Assembly (NCBI GenBank): GCA_002798175.1
Contig: NWQL01000002.1
Span: 554,754-618,753 of the forward strand
From: Lysobacteraceae bacterium NML91-0213
Lineage (GTDB): Bacteria > Pseudomonadota > Gammaproteobacteria > Xanthomonadales > Xanthomonadaceae
Reading direction: 5' to 3'
Length of the DNA: 64,000 nucleotides
The translations under genes were made by a program, and so were the position numbers. Positions 8,664-17,911 of this stretch are shown here, in pieces. The first letter of the stretch is position 1. Each line of letters opens with the position of its first letter. A model generated the notes under the pieces. That model saw nothing but the letters and a program-made list of their open reading frames with translations. It was not told the origin of the DNA and did no database searches.

Positions 8664-9989
8664 TCATACGCGTTCGACCGTGACCTCGTCCGGCAACACC
8701 GGGCCTGCATCCACCCGCTCGCCCCTGGAGACGATTGCCGCCAGCGCCAGGTCGCCGGTCACGTTGAGCGTGGTCCGGCACATGTCGAGGAAGTGGTTGA
8801 CGCCCAGGATCAGGCCGATGCCGATCGGATTGACGCCGACCATGGCGCAGATCAGCGCGATCACCGGCAGCGACCCCGAAGGCACGCCGGCGGTGCCAAT
8901 GCCGCCGAGGATGCACACCAGCATCACCATGAACTGCTGGCCCAGCGTGAGGTCGACGCCGAAGAACTGCGCCAGGAACAGCACCGTCACGCCCTCGAAC
9001 AGCGCGGTGCCGTTCTGGTTGGCGGTCGCGCCCACGGTGAGCACGAAACGCGACACCCGCGGCGGCAGCTGCAGCTTGTCCTCGGCGACCCGCAACGCAG
9101 TCGGCAGCGTCGCGTTGCTGGAGGCGGTGGAGAACGCCATCAGCATCGCTTCCTGGATGTTGCGGAAGAACGCCAGCGGCGAATGGCCGGCGAGCTTCAG
9201 CGCGATCGAATAGCTGACGAACATGTGCACGGAGAGCGCACCGACCACCACGCCCACGAACGCACCCAGGCGGATCAGCAGCTCGAAGCCGAAGATCGCG
9301 GCCAGGTTGAACATGAAGCAGAACACCGCGTACGGCGCCAGGCGGATGACCAGGCCGATCAGCGTCATCGACACCTCGAACACCGCGTCGATCACCCGCC
9401 GCAATGGCAGCGTCTTCTCCGCGTCGGTGAGCACGATGCCGATGCCGAACATCACCGCGAAGAACATCAGCGCAAGGATCGAGGCATTGCTGGACGCGGC
9501 GTCGATCACGTTGCTCGGCACGATCGACAGCAGCATGTCCATGCCGCGCGGCGTCTCGTCCACGCTGGAGACGATCTGCTGCGTGCGTTCGGTGTTCTCC
9601 GCGATCAGCGAACTGGCCAGCACCGGGTCCACGCCCGCGCCCGGCCGCAGCCAGTTCGTGGCCACCAGGCCGATCACCACCGCGATCGTCGACAGCGCCA
9701 CCGTGTAGGCCAGCGTCTTCCAGCCGATCCTGCCGAGCGAGCGCACGTCGCCCATCTCGGCGATGCCGGCCACCAGCGCCGAGAACAGCAACGGCACGAT
9801 CAGCATGAAGATCAGGTTGAGGAAGATGGTGGAGAACGGCGTGGTCACGTAGCGCGTGACCGCCTGCACCCACTCCGCGTCGGCACTGGTGAGATAGGCG
9901 GCAAGCCCGGCCACCAGGCCGGCGATGAAACCGATGAGCATCTTCCAGTGCAACGGAAGCCTGCGACGTGGTGCTGCTGAGGACGACAT
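8664..9989 (-). CDS. Dicarboxylate/amino acid:cation symporter (GltP/DctA family)
   Basis: Sodium- or proton-coupled uptake of glutamate, aspartate or C4-dicarboxylates, in the inner membrane. The 441-aa sequence has the family hallmarks: the serine-rich re-entrant loop ([12 protein letters not shown]), the [13 protein letters not shown] motif (N-x-x-G-T cation site) and [16 protein letters not shown]. The start at 9989 ([16 protein letters not shown]) has GGGGGAG nine bases upstream. It is divergent from mtnB. Which substrate it prefers cannot be read from these motifs. Confidence 0.9.
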   Translation of the reverse strand: MSSSAAPRRRLPLHWKMLIGFIAGLVAGLAAYLTSADAEWVQAVTRYVTTPFSTIFLNLIFMLIVPLLFSALVAGIAEMGDVRSLGRIGWKTLAYTVALSTIAVVIGLVATNWLRPGAGVDPVLASSLIAENTERTQQIVSSVDETPRGMDMLLSIVPSNVIDAASSNASILALMFFAVMFGIGIVLTDAEKTLPLRRVIDAVFEVSMTLIGLVIRLAPYAVFCFMFNLAAIFGFELLIRLGAFVGVVVGALSVHMFVSYSIALKLAGHSPLAFFRNIQEAMLMAFSTASSNATLPTALRVAEDKLQLPPRVSRFVLTVGATANQNGTALFEGVTVLFLAQFFGVDLTLGQQFMVMLVCILGGIGTAGVPSGSLPVIALICAMVGVNPIGIGLILGVNHFLDMCRTTLNVTGDLALAAIVSRGERVDAGPVLPDEVTVERV

Positions 9990-10059
9990 GGCCAACTCCC
10001 CCGGGACGCGGCAGCTTAGGCAGGCGGGAGCACGCACGCCAGTCCCCTGCATGCGGCGG

Positions 10060-10082
10060 TATAGTGGCGTCTGTTCGAGGAA
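10060..10082 (+). promoter_or_regulatory. Probable -10 element and RBS of the methionine salvage operon
   Basis: TATAGT at 10060-10065 is a good -10 hexamer in an otherwise GC-rich gap. It is followed by a 25-base leader containing GAGGAAG (10076-10082), eight bases before the mtnB ATG. No convincing -35 box and no S-adenosyl-methionine riboswitch fold was seen. Confidence 0.4.
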
Positions 10083-10090
10083 GTCCTGCC

Positions 10091-10732
10091 ATGAGCGCCG
10101 TTCCATACGACACCAAGCAGCTGGCCGATGCCGCCGGCGCGATCATCGTCAACGTCCGTGAGCTTGCCGCGCTGGGCTGGACGCCCGCCACCAGCAGCAA
10201 TTTCTCCCAGCGCCTGGATGCCGCGCATGCCGCGATCACCGTGTCCGGGCGCGACAAGGGTCGTCTCACCGAGGCCGACATCATGGTCGTCGACCTCGAT
10301 GGCCAGGCCGTGGGCAGCGACCACCGCCCCTCGGCGGAGACCCTGCTGCATACCCAGCTGTACCGGCGCGACCCCGGGGTCGGCTGCGTGCTGCACACCC
10401 ATTCGCACAACCAGACCGTCGCCTCGCGGCTGTTCGCCGGCGAAGGCCGCGTGCACCTGGAGGGCTACGAGCTGCTGAAGGCTTTCCGTGGCAACGCCAC
10501 CCACGAGACCGCGATCGACCTGCCGGTGCTGCCTAACAGCCAGCACATGCCCACGCTGGCCGCGCAGGTCGACGCCCTGCTCGACCATGGGCCGATGTGG
10601 GGCTATCTGATCGACGGCCACGGCCTGTACGCCTGGGGCCGCGACATGGCCGAGGCACGCCGGCACCTGGAGGCGTTCGAGTTCCTGATCGGTTGCGAGC
10701 TCGACCTGCGTCGCCTGGGCGTGCGCGGCTGA
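10091..10732 (+). CDS. mtnB: Methylthioribulose-1-phosphate dehydratase MtnB
   Basis: Dehydrates 5-methylthioribulose-1-phosphate to the diketone intermediate in the methionine salvage pathway. It is a class II aldolase-fold zinc enzyme of 213 aa. Zinc ligands are visible as HTHSH (His102, His104 within residues 102-106) and His177 in DGHGLYAWG; the N-terminal [14 protein letters not shown] is the substrate phosphate loop of the family. It leads the run mtnB-mtnD-mtnC, which acts in that order with MtnC between. The strong RBS supports the start. Confidence 0.95.
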   Translation: MSAVPYDTKQLADAAGAIIVNVRELAALGWTPATSSNFSQRLDAAHAAITVSGRDKGRLTEADIMVVDLDGQAVGSDHRPSAETLLHTQLYRRDPGVGCVLHTHSHNQTVASRLFAGEGRVHLEGYELLKAFRGNATHETAIDLPVLPNSQHMPTLAAQVDALLDHGPMWGYLIDGHGLYAWGRDMAEARRHLEAFEFLIGCELDLRRLGVRG

Positions 10733-10835
10733 CACCGCCGTTGCGCCGCGGGCGGCCTTGTGTTCCGCCGGCCGCACCCCCATGCCGGACTGCGTTGCTA
10801 ACCTGAGCAGCCCTCCCCGCACGCCTGGAGCCCCC

Positions 10836-11384
10836 ATGAGCCGACTGCGCATCTTCGCCGACAATGCCCCCGATGTTCCGCTGCTGACCAGCCATGACGG
10901 CGACGAGATCGCCCGCGAGCTCGCCCGCATCGGCGTGACCTTCGAGCGCTGGCAGGCCAGCCAGCCGGTAGCGCCGGGCGCGTCGCAGGAGGAAGTGATC
11001 GCCGCCTACCGCGACGACATCGACCGCCTGGTCGCCGAGCGCGGCTTCAACAGCGTCGACGTGATCAGCATCGCGCCCGACAACCCGAAGCGCGAGGAAA
11101 TGCGGGCGAAGTTCCTCGACGAGCACTTCCACAAGGAGGACGAGGTGCGGTTCTTCGTCGCCGGCTCGGGCCTGTTCACGCTGCATGTCGACGACCGCGT
11201 CTACGAGATCGAGTGCGTCAAGGACGACCTGATCGCGGTGCCCGACGGCACCACGCACTGGTTCGACATGGGCCCGGAACCGAACTTCGTGGCGATCCGT
11301 TTCTTCCAGCAGCCCGATGGCTGGATCGGCCACTTCACCGGCACCGACATCGCGCGGAAGTTCCCGCGCTACGGGCAGAACTGA
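10836..11384 (+). CDS. mtnD: Acireductone dioxygenase MtnD
   Basis: Oxidises the acireductone to 2-keto-4-methylthiobutyrate and formate (Fe form), the last ring-opening step of methionine salvage. It is a cupin of 182 aa. The metal ligands His97, His99, Glu103 ([11 protein letters not shown]) and His141 (TTHWFDMG) match the four ligands of the characterised Klebsiella enzyme. It starts 103 bases after mtnB and ends eight bases before mtnC, consistent with one transcript. Confidence 0.96.
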   Translation: MSRLRIFADNAPDVPLLTSHDGDEIARELARIGVTFERWQASQPVAPGASQEEVIAAYRDDIDRLVAERGFNSVDVISIAPDNPKREEMRAKFLDEHFHKEDEVRFFVAGSGLFTLHVDDRVYEIECVKDDLIAVPDGTTHWFDMGPEPNFVAIRFFQQPDGWIGHFTGTDIARKFPRYGQN

Positions 11385-11391
11385 GTCCTCC

Positions 11392-12093
11392 ATGGCCACG
11401 CTCCCGCAGACCATCCTCACCGACATCGAGGGCACCACCAGCAGCATTTCCTTCGTCAAGGAGGTGCTGTTTCCGTATGCGCGCGAGCGCCTTGCGGACT
11501 TCATCGCCGCCAACGCCGATGACCGCGAAGTGCGCCGCTGGGTCGATGCCGTCGCCGGCGAGGCCGGCGTGTCCACCGATGCCGAGGTGGTGGCGATCCT
11601 GCAGGACTGGATCGACGCCGACCGCAAGCACACCGCGCTCAAGGCGCTGCAGGGCATGCTGTGGGCGGAGGGCTACCGCGCCGGCGATTTCACCGCCCAC
11701 GTCTATCCCGACGCCGCGCAGGCGCTGCGTGCGTGGCACGCGGACGGCCGCCGGATCGCGGTCTACTCCTCGGGCTCGGTCCCGGCGCAGAAACTCTTCT
11801 TCGGCCACAGCGACGCCGGCGATCTCGCCAGCCTGGTCTCGGCCTGGTTCGACACCGAGACCGGTGGCAAGCGCGAGGCCATCAGCTATGCGCGCATCGC
11901 CGAGGCGCTGCAGGTGCCGGCGGCCGGGATCGTGTTCCTGTCCGACGTGGTGGAAGAACTCGACGCCGCGCGCGACGCCGGCCTGCAGACGGTCCTGCTC
12001 GACCGTCGCCAGGACTATCCGCAGCCGCGGACCGGCGAGGCCACCAACGGCCATCGGCGCGTCGAGCGCTTCGACGAGCTCGCCGCCGCGTGA
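11392..12093 (+). CDS. mtnC: Acireductone synthase (enolase-phosphatase) MtnC
   Basis: Bifunctional HAD enzyme that enolises and then dephosphorylates 2,3-diketo-5-methylthiopentyl-1-phosphate to give the acireductone used by MtnD. The HAD nucleophile motif is [15 protein letters not shown] (Asp11, Glu13), followed by [16 protein letters not shown] (motif II) and [12 protein letters not shown] (motif IV). Length (233 aa) is normal. Its stop overlaps the GTG start of the C13 peptidase gene by four bases (GTGA). mtnA, mtnK or a final aminotransferase are not in the window. Confidence 0.95.
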   Translation: MATLPQTILTDIEGTTSSISFVKEVLFPYARERLADFIAANADDREVRRWVDAVAGEAGVSTDAEVVAILQDWIDADRKHTALKALQGMLWAEGYRAGDFTAHVYPDAAQALRAWHADGRRIAVYSSGSVPAQKLFFGHSDAGDLASLVSAWFDTETGGKREAISYARIAEALQVPAAGIVFLSDVVEELDAARDAGLQTVLLDRRQDYPQPRTGEATNGHRRVERFDELAAA

Positions 12094-13007
12094 ACACGCC
12101 GTCCGCGCCGACCGCGCGGCGGCTGTCCGCCCTGCTGCTGGCGACGTTGCTGGCGCTGCCGGCCTGCGCGCGACCCGCCGACGAAGGCTGGGAGGCGCGC
12201 GACCGCCGCCTGATCGACGCCGCGCTCGCGGCGATGCCGCCGCAACGGCCGGGCGTGGCCGACCTCTACGTGCTGGGCATTGCCGGCGACGGGCAGGAAG
12301 ACGTCTTCCGCAACGAGATCCTGCATCTCGAGCGGGTCGCCGCCACCCGCCTCGACAATGGCGGTCGCACGCTGTCGCTGGTGAACCATCCCGACAGTTT
12401 CGAGCGCACGCCGCGGCCGCTGGCCACCGGCGCCAGCATCCGCCACGCGCTGGCCGGCCTCGGCCGGGCGATGGATCCGGCGGAGGACATCCTGCTGCTG
12501 TTCCTGACCACCCACGGCAGCGAGGACCATGCGCTCGCCGCGATCCTGCCGCCGATGGTGGATGAGGACATCGCGGCGCCGGACCTGCGTGCCGCGCTCG
12601 ACGACGCCGGCATCCGCCATCGCGTGCTGGTGATCTCGGCCTGCTACTCCGGCGGTCTGATCCCCGACCTGCAGGGACCGGACACGCTGCTGATCACCGC
12701 GGCCAGTGCGGAGCGACCGTCGTTCGGCTGCGGCGCGGATTCGGCGTTGACCTATTTCGGCGGCGCCTGGCTGGTCGATGGCCTCAACGCCGATACCGGC
12801 TTCATCGGCGGCTACGACGTCGCGACCCGGGCGATCGCCGAGCGCGAGCGCCAGGCCGGCTTCCCTCCGTCGCTGCCGCAGATCTCCGTCGGGTCGCGGA
12901 TCGTGCGCCGCCTGCAGGCCTGGCAGGCGACGCTGCAGCCCGCACCGCCGGTGCCGTTCGTCGCACCCGCGGACGCGGCGTCGACACCGGACGTTCCGAC
13001 GCCCTGA
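12090..13007 (+). CDS. C13 (legumain/caspase-like) family cysteine peptidase, secreted
   Basis: Predicted secreted or lipid-anchored protein of 305 aa with a signal sequence at residues 10-28 that ends LALPAC. The caspase-hemoglobinase fold catalytic pair is present: His142 in [12 protein letters not shown] and Cys185 in [15 protein letters not shown]. Bacterial C13 proteins of this size are often annotated as peptidases of unknown substrate. The GTG start overlaps the mtnC stop (GTGA), so translation is probably coupled to methionine salvage although no functional link is known. The C-terminal 30 residues are Pro/Ala-rich. Confidence 0.82.
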   Translation: MNTPSAPTARRLSALLLATLLALPACARPADEGWEARDRRLIDAALAAMPPQRPGVADLYVLGIAGDGQEDVFRNEILHLERVAATRLDNGGRTLSLVNHPDSFERTPRPLATGASIRHALAGLGRAMDPAEDILLLFLTTHGSEDHALAAILPPMVDEDIAAPDLRAALDDAGIRHRVLVISACYSGGLIPDLQGPDTLLITAASAERPSFGCGADSALTYFGGAWLVDGLNADTGFIGGYDVATRAIAERERQAGFPPSLPQISVGSRIVRRLQAWQATLQPAPPVPFVAPADAASTPDVPTP

Positions 13008-13049
13008 GCGCGCGCCCGGATCGGGGTCGCGGCCGGGCGGCGGCAGGCC

Positions 13050-14555
13050 TCAGGGCCACGCCTCCAGCCGGTACGACGTGCTCGCGCGCTGCTCGCCATG
13101 CCAACGGTCGAAGGCACGCACCTCGATGCGGTGTTTGCCGATGTCGAGGTCGGTCGGCAGCGCGCCACGCCACAGGTGCGTGGAGGGCACGGCTTCCGGC
13201 GAGCGGTCGCGCCCGCGCAGGACATCGGCGAGGTCGTCCCGTGCGTTCTCGAGCGTCATCCGCGGGTCCGGGGCTTCGACGCGCCGCATCGGCTGCCATG
13301 CGCCGTCGCCGACACGGAACTCGACGCGCGTGTCGGGCAGGCCCATGAACACGTTCGCGTACACGCCCCAGGCCGGATAGGCACCACGCCGCAGTCGCTT
13401 CGGCGCATGCAGCGCCATCGCCGCGGTGACGTCTCCCGCCGCCCCCACGCGCGCCGGGTGCCAGCCCAGCGCGTATTCGCCGCCGGCGCGCACGCTCAGC
13501 GTGGCATGGCCATTGGGCGTGCCGTCGGCCATCGTCGCGTCGGGAATCCCCGCCTCGTCGGCGACGCCGCTCCAGAATGCGCCGCTGACCGCACCGACGT
13601 TGAACTCGTGCAACGGTTGCGTGCCGGGCCAGCCCGAGCCGGCGTCGTGGAACACGTGCTGCAACGTGTGGCGATGGCCGCTCAACACCAGCACGCGCGG
13701 GTGCGTGGCCAGCAGCGCATACAGGCGGCGCCGATCGGCGTCACGGAACGTCTCGCGCCCGGCGGGGGCGTCGAACAGCGGGATGTGCATCAGCACGACC
13801 AGCAGGCGATCGTGGGGCACGGTGGGCAGATAGGCCTCGAGGAAGTCGAACTGTCCGGGCCGCAGGCCGCCGATGTAGCCCGGCCGGCCCTGCGGCTGCG
13901 CGATGACGTTGTCGAGGCCGACGAAGACGGCTTCCGGTTCCTCCCACGCGAAGGTGTCCGGGCCGTAGATGGCGCGGAAGCTGCGCAGCGAGGCATCGTC
14001 ATCGCCGGCGTCGAGGTCGTGGTTGCCGGCCACGTGCAGCCACGGCACGCCGAGTTGCGCGGTCGTCGCGTTGATCGCCGGATAGAGCGACAGATCATCG
14101 TTGGCGATATCGCCGAGGGTCACCCCCAGCGCCGCGGCATGGCGCCCCTGCAGCGGTGCCACCACGTCGTCGCGGTAGTAGCCGACCTCGCGCAGGTCGC
14201 TGGTCTGCGGATCGGAGAACACCAGAACTTCCAGCGCATCGCGATTGACCGGCTGCGCACGCAGCACGAACGTGCAGTCGATGGCATCGGGCAGGCGCCA
14301 GAAGTCCGGCAGGCCGTCGCCTTTGGCCGGTACCACGTACCCGGCCGGCTTGATCACGAAGACCGGAGCCTGCGGTGGCGCGTCGAAGCCGAAGCGGCCA
14401 TCGGCGCCCGACGCGACCAGTTGCCGCCCATCCGAGACCCGGACCGCGGCGACACCGTTGCCGTTCGCGTCGAGCACGCGGCCATTGATGCAACTGGCTG
14501 CCACGTCGCCGCCGGATGCGGACAGCAGGAGAGCGATCAGGATCGGTGTGCGCAT
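13050..14555 (-). CDS. Secreted calcineurin-like metallophosphoesterase (three-domain type)
   Basis: Exported 501-aa protein with a signal peptide (residues 1-20). It has an N-terminal beta-sandwich of the MetallophosN type (ASCINGRVLDANGNGVAAV), then the catalytic metallophosphoesterase domain and a C-terminal MetallophosC-like domain. Metal-binding motifs visible are SDPQTS (D-x-Q variant of D-x-H), LGDIANDD, VAGNHDLDAGDDD and LVLSGHRHTLQHVF. The substrate is unknown; relatives are periplasmic phosphodiesterases or phosphatases. The gene converges with the C13 peptidase, with 42 bases between stops. Confidence 0.85.
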   Translation of the reverse strand: MRTPILIALLLSASGGDVAASCINGRVLDANGNGVAAVRVSDGRQLVASGADGRFGFDAPPQAPVFVIKPAGYVVPAKGDGLPDFWRLPDAIDCTFVLRAQPVNRDALEVLVFSDPQTSDLREVGYYRDDVVAPLQGRHAAALGVTLGDIANDDLSLYPAINATTAQLGVPWLHVAGNHDLDAGDDDASLRSFRAIYGPDTFAWEEPEAVFVGLDNVIAQPQGRPGYIGGLRPGQFDFLEAYLPTVPHDRLLVVLMHIPLFDAPAGRETFRDADRRRLYALLATHPRVLVLSGHRHTLQHVFHDAGSGWPGTQPLHEFNVGAVSGAFWSGVADEAGIPDATMADGTPNGHATLSVRAGGEYALGWHPARVGAAGDVTAAMALHAPKRLRRGAYPAWGVYANVFMGLPDTRVEFRVGDGAWQPMRRVEAPDPRMTLENARDDLADVLRGRDRSPEAVPSTHLWRGALPTDLDIGKHRIEVRAFDRWHGEQRASTSYRLEAWP

Positions 14556-14741
14556 CGCGTGGCATGCAGTGGAAGCGGGTCGCCATTATGCGACCCGGTG
14601 ATGGCTGCCCGTCGGTTGTCTGCTGCAGGGTGACCACCGCGCGAGGCCCGACGACCGGGCCTTCGCATGCAATTGTATCCACGGCCGGCGGACTGCACGC
14701 GCCCTCTACAATGGCCGGCCCTCGACAATGGAAACCCGCGG

Positions 14742-15383
14742 ATGCGCGAAAGATTGCCTGCCTGGCTGGTGGAATGGCTGGGCGTGATCGTGCCCGTCGC
14801 CCAGGTGGCGCTGGTGCTGCTGGTGGCGTGGCTGCTGCAGCGACTGGTCCACCGCGTCGTGCTGCGCATCAACGCACGCTACGACCTGCCACCGCAGCTC
14901 GTGGTGGGCACCCGGCGCGTGTTCGGCTTCGTGATCTATGCCGCAGCCACCATGCTGATCCTCGAGCGGCTTGGCGTCTCCGGCACCGTGCTGTGGACGG
15001 CGTTCACCGGCTTCGCGGCGGTGGCGGCGGTCGCCTTCTTCGCCGCCTGGAGCGTGCTGTCCAACATCTTCTGCACGATCCTGATCTTCACTACCCGTCC
15101 CTTCCGGTTGTTCGACCACGTCGAGTTGCTGGAGAACGGCGAGAAACCGGGCCTGCGCGGCCGCGTGGTGGACATCAACCTGGTCTACACCACGCTCCAG
15201 GAGACCGGGGCCGAAGGCGCAGGCACCATCCTGCTGGTGCCCAACAACCTGTTCTTCCAGCGCACCGTGCGGCGCTGGCACGGCACGCCGCCGGCATTGC
15301 CGCGGTCTCCAGGCGTCCGGGCGCAGGCCGCGGACACGCGCCTTGCACCCGCACGCGGCGGTGCGCTGGAGCTGGACGACTGA
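14742..15383 (+). CDS. Small MscS-type mechanosensitive ion channel
   Basis: Inner-membrane channel protein of 213 aa. There is one helix at residues 14-33, two more around 60-110, then the MscS pore/beta-domain region FTGFAAVAAVAFFAAWSVLSN (glycine- and alanine-rich pore helix) and TRPFRLFDHVELL. It is shorter than E. coli MscS and lacks most of the C-terminal alpha-beta domain; the last 45 residues look low-complexity. The start at 14742 gives the first helix directly. Probably acts in osmotic down-shock release, by family only. Confidence 0.8.
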   Translation: MRERLPAWLVEWLGVIVPVAQVALVLLVAWLLQRLVHRVVLRINARYDLPPQLVVGTRRVFGFVIYAAATMLILERLGVSGTVLWTAFTGFAAVAAVAFFAAWSVLSNIFCTILIFTTRPFRLFDHVELLENGEKPGLRGRVVDINLVYTTLQETGAEGAGTILLVPNNLFFQRTVRRWHGTPPALPRSPGVRAQAADTRLAPARGGALELDD

Positions 15384-15442
15384 CACGCGGATCGATGGTC
15401 ACTGCGCCGGGGAACAGGCCGCGGCGGAAGTCCCGCCCTCGC

Positions 15443-15709
15443 CTAGCGCAGCTGGCTGTCCTTGCTGCCACGGCGGTTGTAGCCACTGGCCGCCCGCTGT
15501 TCGCGGTCCTCGGCCTCCTGGCAGCGCACGCACAGCCGCACGCCTGGCACCGCCTGGCGCCGCGCCTCGGGGATCGGCGCTTCGCATTCCTCGCAGTGGG
15601 TCAGCCCGGGCCCCTGGCGGAGCTGGCTGCGCGCACGCCTGATTGCATCCTCGACGGTGGCGTCGATCTGTTCCTGCACCGCGCCGTCGTTGGCCCATCC
15701 GGTTGCCAT
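15443..15709 (-). CDS. DksA/TraR family C4 zinc-finger protein (YbiI-like)
   Basis: Small protein of 88 aa, the size of E. coli YbiI. The C4 zinc finger is Cys39-x2-Cys42 and Cys60-x2-Cys63 in HCEECEAPIPEAR and VRLCVRCQEAED. It lacks the long coiled coil with catalytic Asp residues of true DksA, so it is not expected to replace DksA at RNA polymerase; its role is unknown. The basic tail SGYNRRGSKDSQLR is typical of the group. Confidence 0.85.
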   Translation of the reverse strand: MATGWANDGAVQEQIDATVEDAIRRARSQLRQGPGLTHCEECEAPIPEARRQAVPGVRLCVRCQEAEDREQRAASGYNRRGSKDSQLR

Positions 15710-15859
15710 GTCACCGCCTCCGCATCGATCCCGGATTCCACCATATGGGGCCGCATGTGACGTCGGCAATGCGATGCCCGTGCGTCGTTCAGCTGCGCCC
15801 CTGCCACCGCCCCGTTACGATGGGTGCCGGCCAGATGGCGCTGCGAGCGGATCCACTGC

Positions 15860-16252
15860 ATGTCCCGATTTTCCAAGGCGCGTCGCGATGCCAGACGCAA
15901 GGCCGAACCGGCGCGGCCGATCCGTCGCCTGGGTGATCCGTTGCGCCTGCAGGCACGCCTTGCCGAACCCGGCGGCGAGACCATCGCCGCCGCGGCGCTG
16001 CGCGATGGCGAGTGGCTGTTGCTGCTCGATGGACGCACCGCCGCACGCACCGACAGCGCCGCCATGGTGCTGGCGATGCTGCGCCATATCGCGCGTCGCC
16101 ATCCCGCGGGCGAAGCCGGCCTGCAGCTGCGCTGCTCGCCGCAGTTGCGCGCGGCCGCCGCCGACGAGGCCGCGGCGCATGCGCGCACGCTCACCGAACA
16201 TCTCGATGCTCTGGAAGCCGAACGCCAGACCCGCCACGTGACGGTGTCCTGA
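15860..16252 (+). CDS. Conserved hypothetical protein
   Basis: 130 aa, not recognised. The start is very basic (MSRFSKARRDARRKAEPARPI), the middle is a compact alpha/beta-looking segment (GEWLLLLDGRTAARTDSAAMV), and the C-terminus is a long Ala/Arg/Glu-rich helix. No signal peptide or membrane segment. It ends 27 bases before the flavoprotein gene and probably shares its transcript. Confidence 0.65.
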   Translation: MSRFSKARRDARRKAEPARPIRRLGDPLRLQARLAEPGGETIAAAALRDGEWLLLLDGRTAARTDSAAMVLAMLRHIARRHPAGEAGLQLRCSPQLRAAAADEAAAHARTLTEHLDALEAERQTRHVTVS

Positions 16253-16279
16253 TCGGCATCGAGCGCCGATAATGGCGCG

Positions 16280-17569
16280 ATGCCCGAAAGCCACGACTCC
16301 GCCGTACCCGGCGTCGCCATCGTCGGCGGCGGTCCCGCCGGCCTGATCGCCGCCGAAATCCTGCGCGCCGCCGGTGTCGAGGTCGACCTGTTCGAGGCCA
16401 AGGGCTCGGTGGGCCGGAAGTTCCTGATCGCCGGCAAGGGCGGACTCAACCTCACCCATTCCGAACCGTTCGATGCCTTCGTCGCGCGCTACGGCACGCG
16501 CAGCGGGGCGGTGTCGCGCTGGCTGCGACGCTTCGATGCCGATGCGCTGCGCGACTGGGCGCGCGGGCACGGCGTGAAGACCTTCGTCGGCAGTTCCGGG
16601 CGGGTATTTCCCGCGGATCTCAAGGCCGCCCCGCTGTTGCGTGGCTGGGTGCGGCGCCTGCGCGAATCCGGCGTGCGCTTCCACGTGCAGCATCGATGGC
16701 TGGGCTGGGACGACGACGGCGCATTGCACTTCGGGACCCCCCAGGGCGAACGCCGCGTGCGCGCACGCGCGACGTTGCTGGCACTGGGTGGGGCGAGCTG
16801 GCCGCAACTGGGCTCCGACGGCGCCTGGGTCGCACCGCTGCAACAGGCCGGCATCGCGGTCGCGCCGCTGCAGCCGGCCAATTGCGGCTTCGATGCCGAC
16901 TGGAGCGCGCACTTCGCCCAGCGCCATGCCGGCGCGCCGCTGAAACCGGTGGTGCTGCACTGGAACGACGCGCACGGCACCGCGCAGCAGCTGCAGGGCG
17001 AGTGCGTGATCACCGCAACCGGCATCGAAGGCAGCGCGATCTACGCGATCGCCGCCGATCTGCGCGAGGCGATCCATCGCGACGGTGGCACGACGCTGTG
17101 GCTGGACCTGGCACCGGGACGCGAAGCCACCCGCCTGGCGTCGGATCTCGCCCGCCCCCGCGGCAAGCGCAGCGCCAGCGAACACCTGCGGCGCAGCGCC
17201 GGCATTGACGGGGTGCGCGCGGGCCTGCTGCGCGAGGCCGCAGGCACGGCGCTACCGGGCGATCCCCAGGCGTTGGCTGCGCTGCTCAAGCGCCTGCCGG
17301 TACGCCTGCTACGACCCCGGCCGGTGGCCGAGGCGATCAGCACGGCGGGCGGCGTACGGCTGGAGGCGCTCGATCATGCCCTGATGGCGCAGGCGCGCCC
17401 GGGCGTGTTCGTGGCCGGGGAAATGCTCGACTGGGAGGCGCCCACCGGCGGCTACCTGCTGACCGCCTGCTTCGCCAGCGGCGTGGTTGCCGCCGAAGGC
17501 ATGCTGGCATGGCTGGTGGCTGGCGGAAACGCGACCCCGGCCAGCGGCACCGGCGCGGCAATGCGCTAG
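16280..17569 (+). CDS. FAD-dependent oxidoreductase, HI0933/BaiN-like (TIGR03862 type)
   Basis: Flavoprotein of 429 aa. The N-terminal Rossmann motif VAIVGGGPAGLIAAEILRAAG and the FAD-ribose acid in VDLFEAKGSVGRKFLIAGKGGLNLTH are characteristic of the HI0933-like family. A second FAD contact is GVFVAGEMLDWEAPTGGYLL near the C-terminus. Members are NAD(P)/FAD-dependent but mostly without assigned substrates; BaiN acts on bile acids in other bacteria, which is not a likely role here. It ends 36 bases before the DUF2388 gene. Confidence 0.85.
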   Translation: MPESHDSAVPGVAIVGGGPAGLIAAEILRAAGVEVDLFEAKGSVGRKFLIAGKGGLNLTHSEPFDAFVARYGTRSGAVSRWLRRFDADALRDWARGHGVKTFVGSSGRVFPADLKAAPLLRGWVRRLRESGVRFHVQHRWLGWDDDGALHFGTPQGERRVRARATLLALGGASWPQLGSDGAWVAPLQQAGIAVAPLQPANCGFDADWSAHFAQRHAGAPLKPVVLHWNDAHGTAQQLQGECVITATGIEGSAIYAIAADLREAIHRDGGTTLWLDLAPGREATRLASDLARPRGKRSASEHLRRSAGIDGVRAGLLREAAGTALPGDPQALAALLKRLPVRLLRPRPVAEAISTAGGVRLEALDHALMAQARPGVFVAGEMLDWEAPTGGYLLTACFASGVVAAEGMLAWLVAGGNATPASGTGAAMR

Positions 17570-17605
17570 GCTGCGCGCCGCCACTCCTTGTTTCCGGATC
17601 CCAGC

Positions 17606-17911
17606 ATGCGCCGCATTGCCGCCACGCCCGCCCTTCTCCTCGCCCTGCTGGCGGCACCCGCCGCCGCCTCCAGCTTCGCCGGCACCTCGGCCGGCGCAAC
17701 GTCGGGCGGCGTATCGGCCTCGAGCGGCAGCACCTCGGGCAACGACAAGGTACTGGTGGAGGCACGCGGCGATGCCGCGAGCTTCGTGGCCACCAACGGC
17801 CGCATCCGCGGCGTGCGCCTGGAAGCGGCACTGCGGCACCTGCGCATGCAGTCGGATGCCGCGCGCGATGCCAGCGATCTTGCGCTTGCCAGGAGCATCC
17901 TCGCGCTGTGA
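17606..17911 (+). CDS. Exported DUF2388 protein
   Basis: Secreted protein of 101 aa with a clear signal peptide (MRRIAATPALLLALLAAPAAA). The mature N-terminus is Ser/Thr/Gly-rich (SFAGTSAGATSGGVSASSGS) and followed by DKVLVEARGDAASFVATNG and IRGVRLEAALRHLR, the DUF2388 signature. The function of the family is unknown. Its stop overlaps the start of the DUF4105 gene (GTGA at 17908-17911), a pairing that suggests the two act together in the envelope. Confidence 0.8.
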   Translation: MRRIAATPALLLALLAAPAAASSFAGTSAGATSGGVSASSGSTSGNDKVLVEARGDAASFVATNGRIRGVRLEAALRHLRMQSDAARDASDLALARSILAL

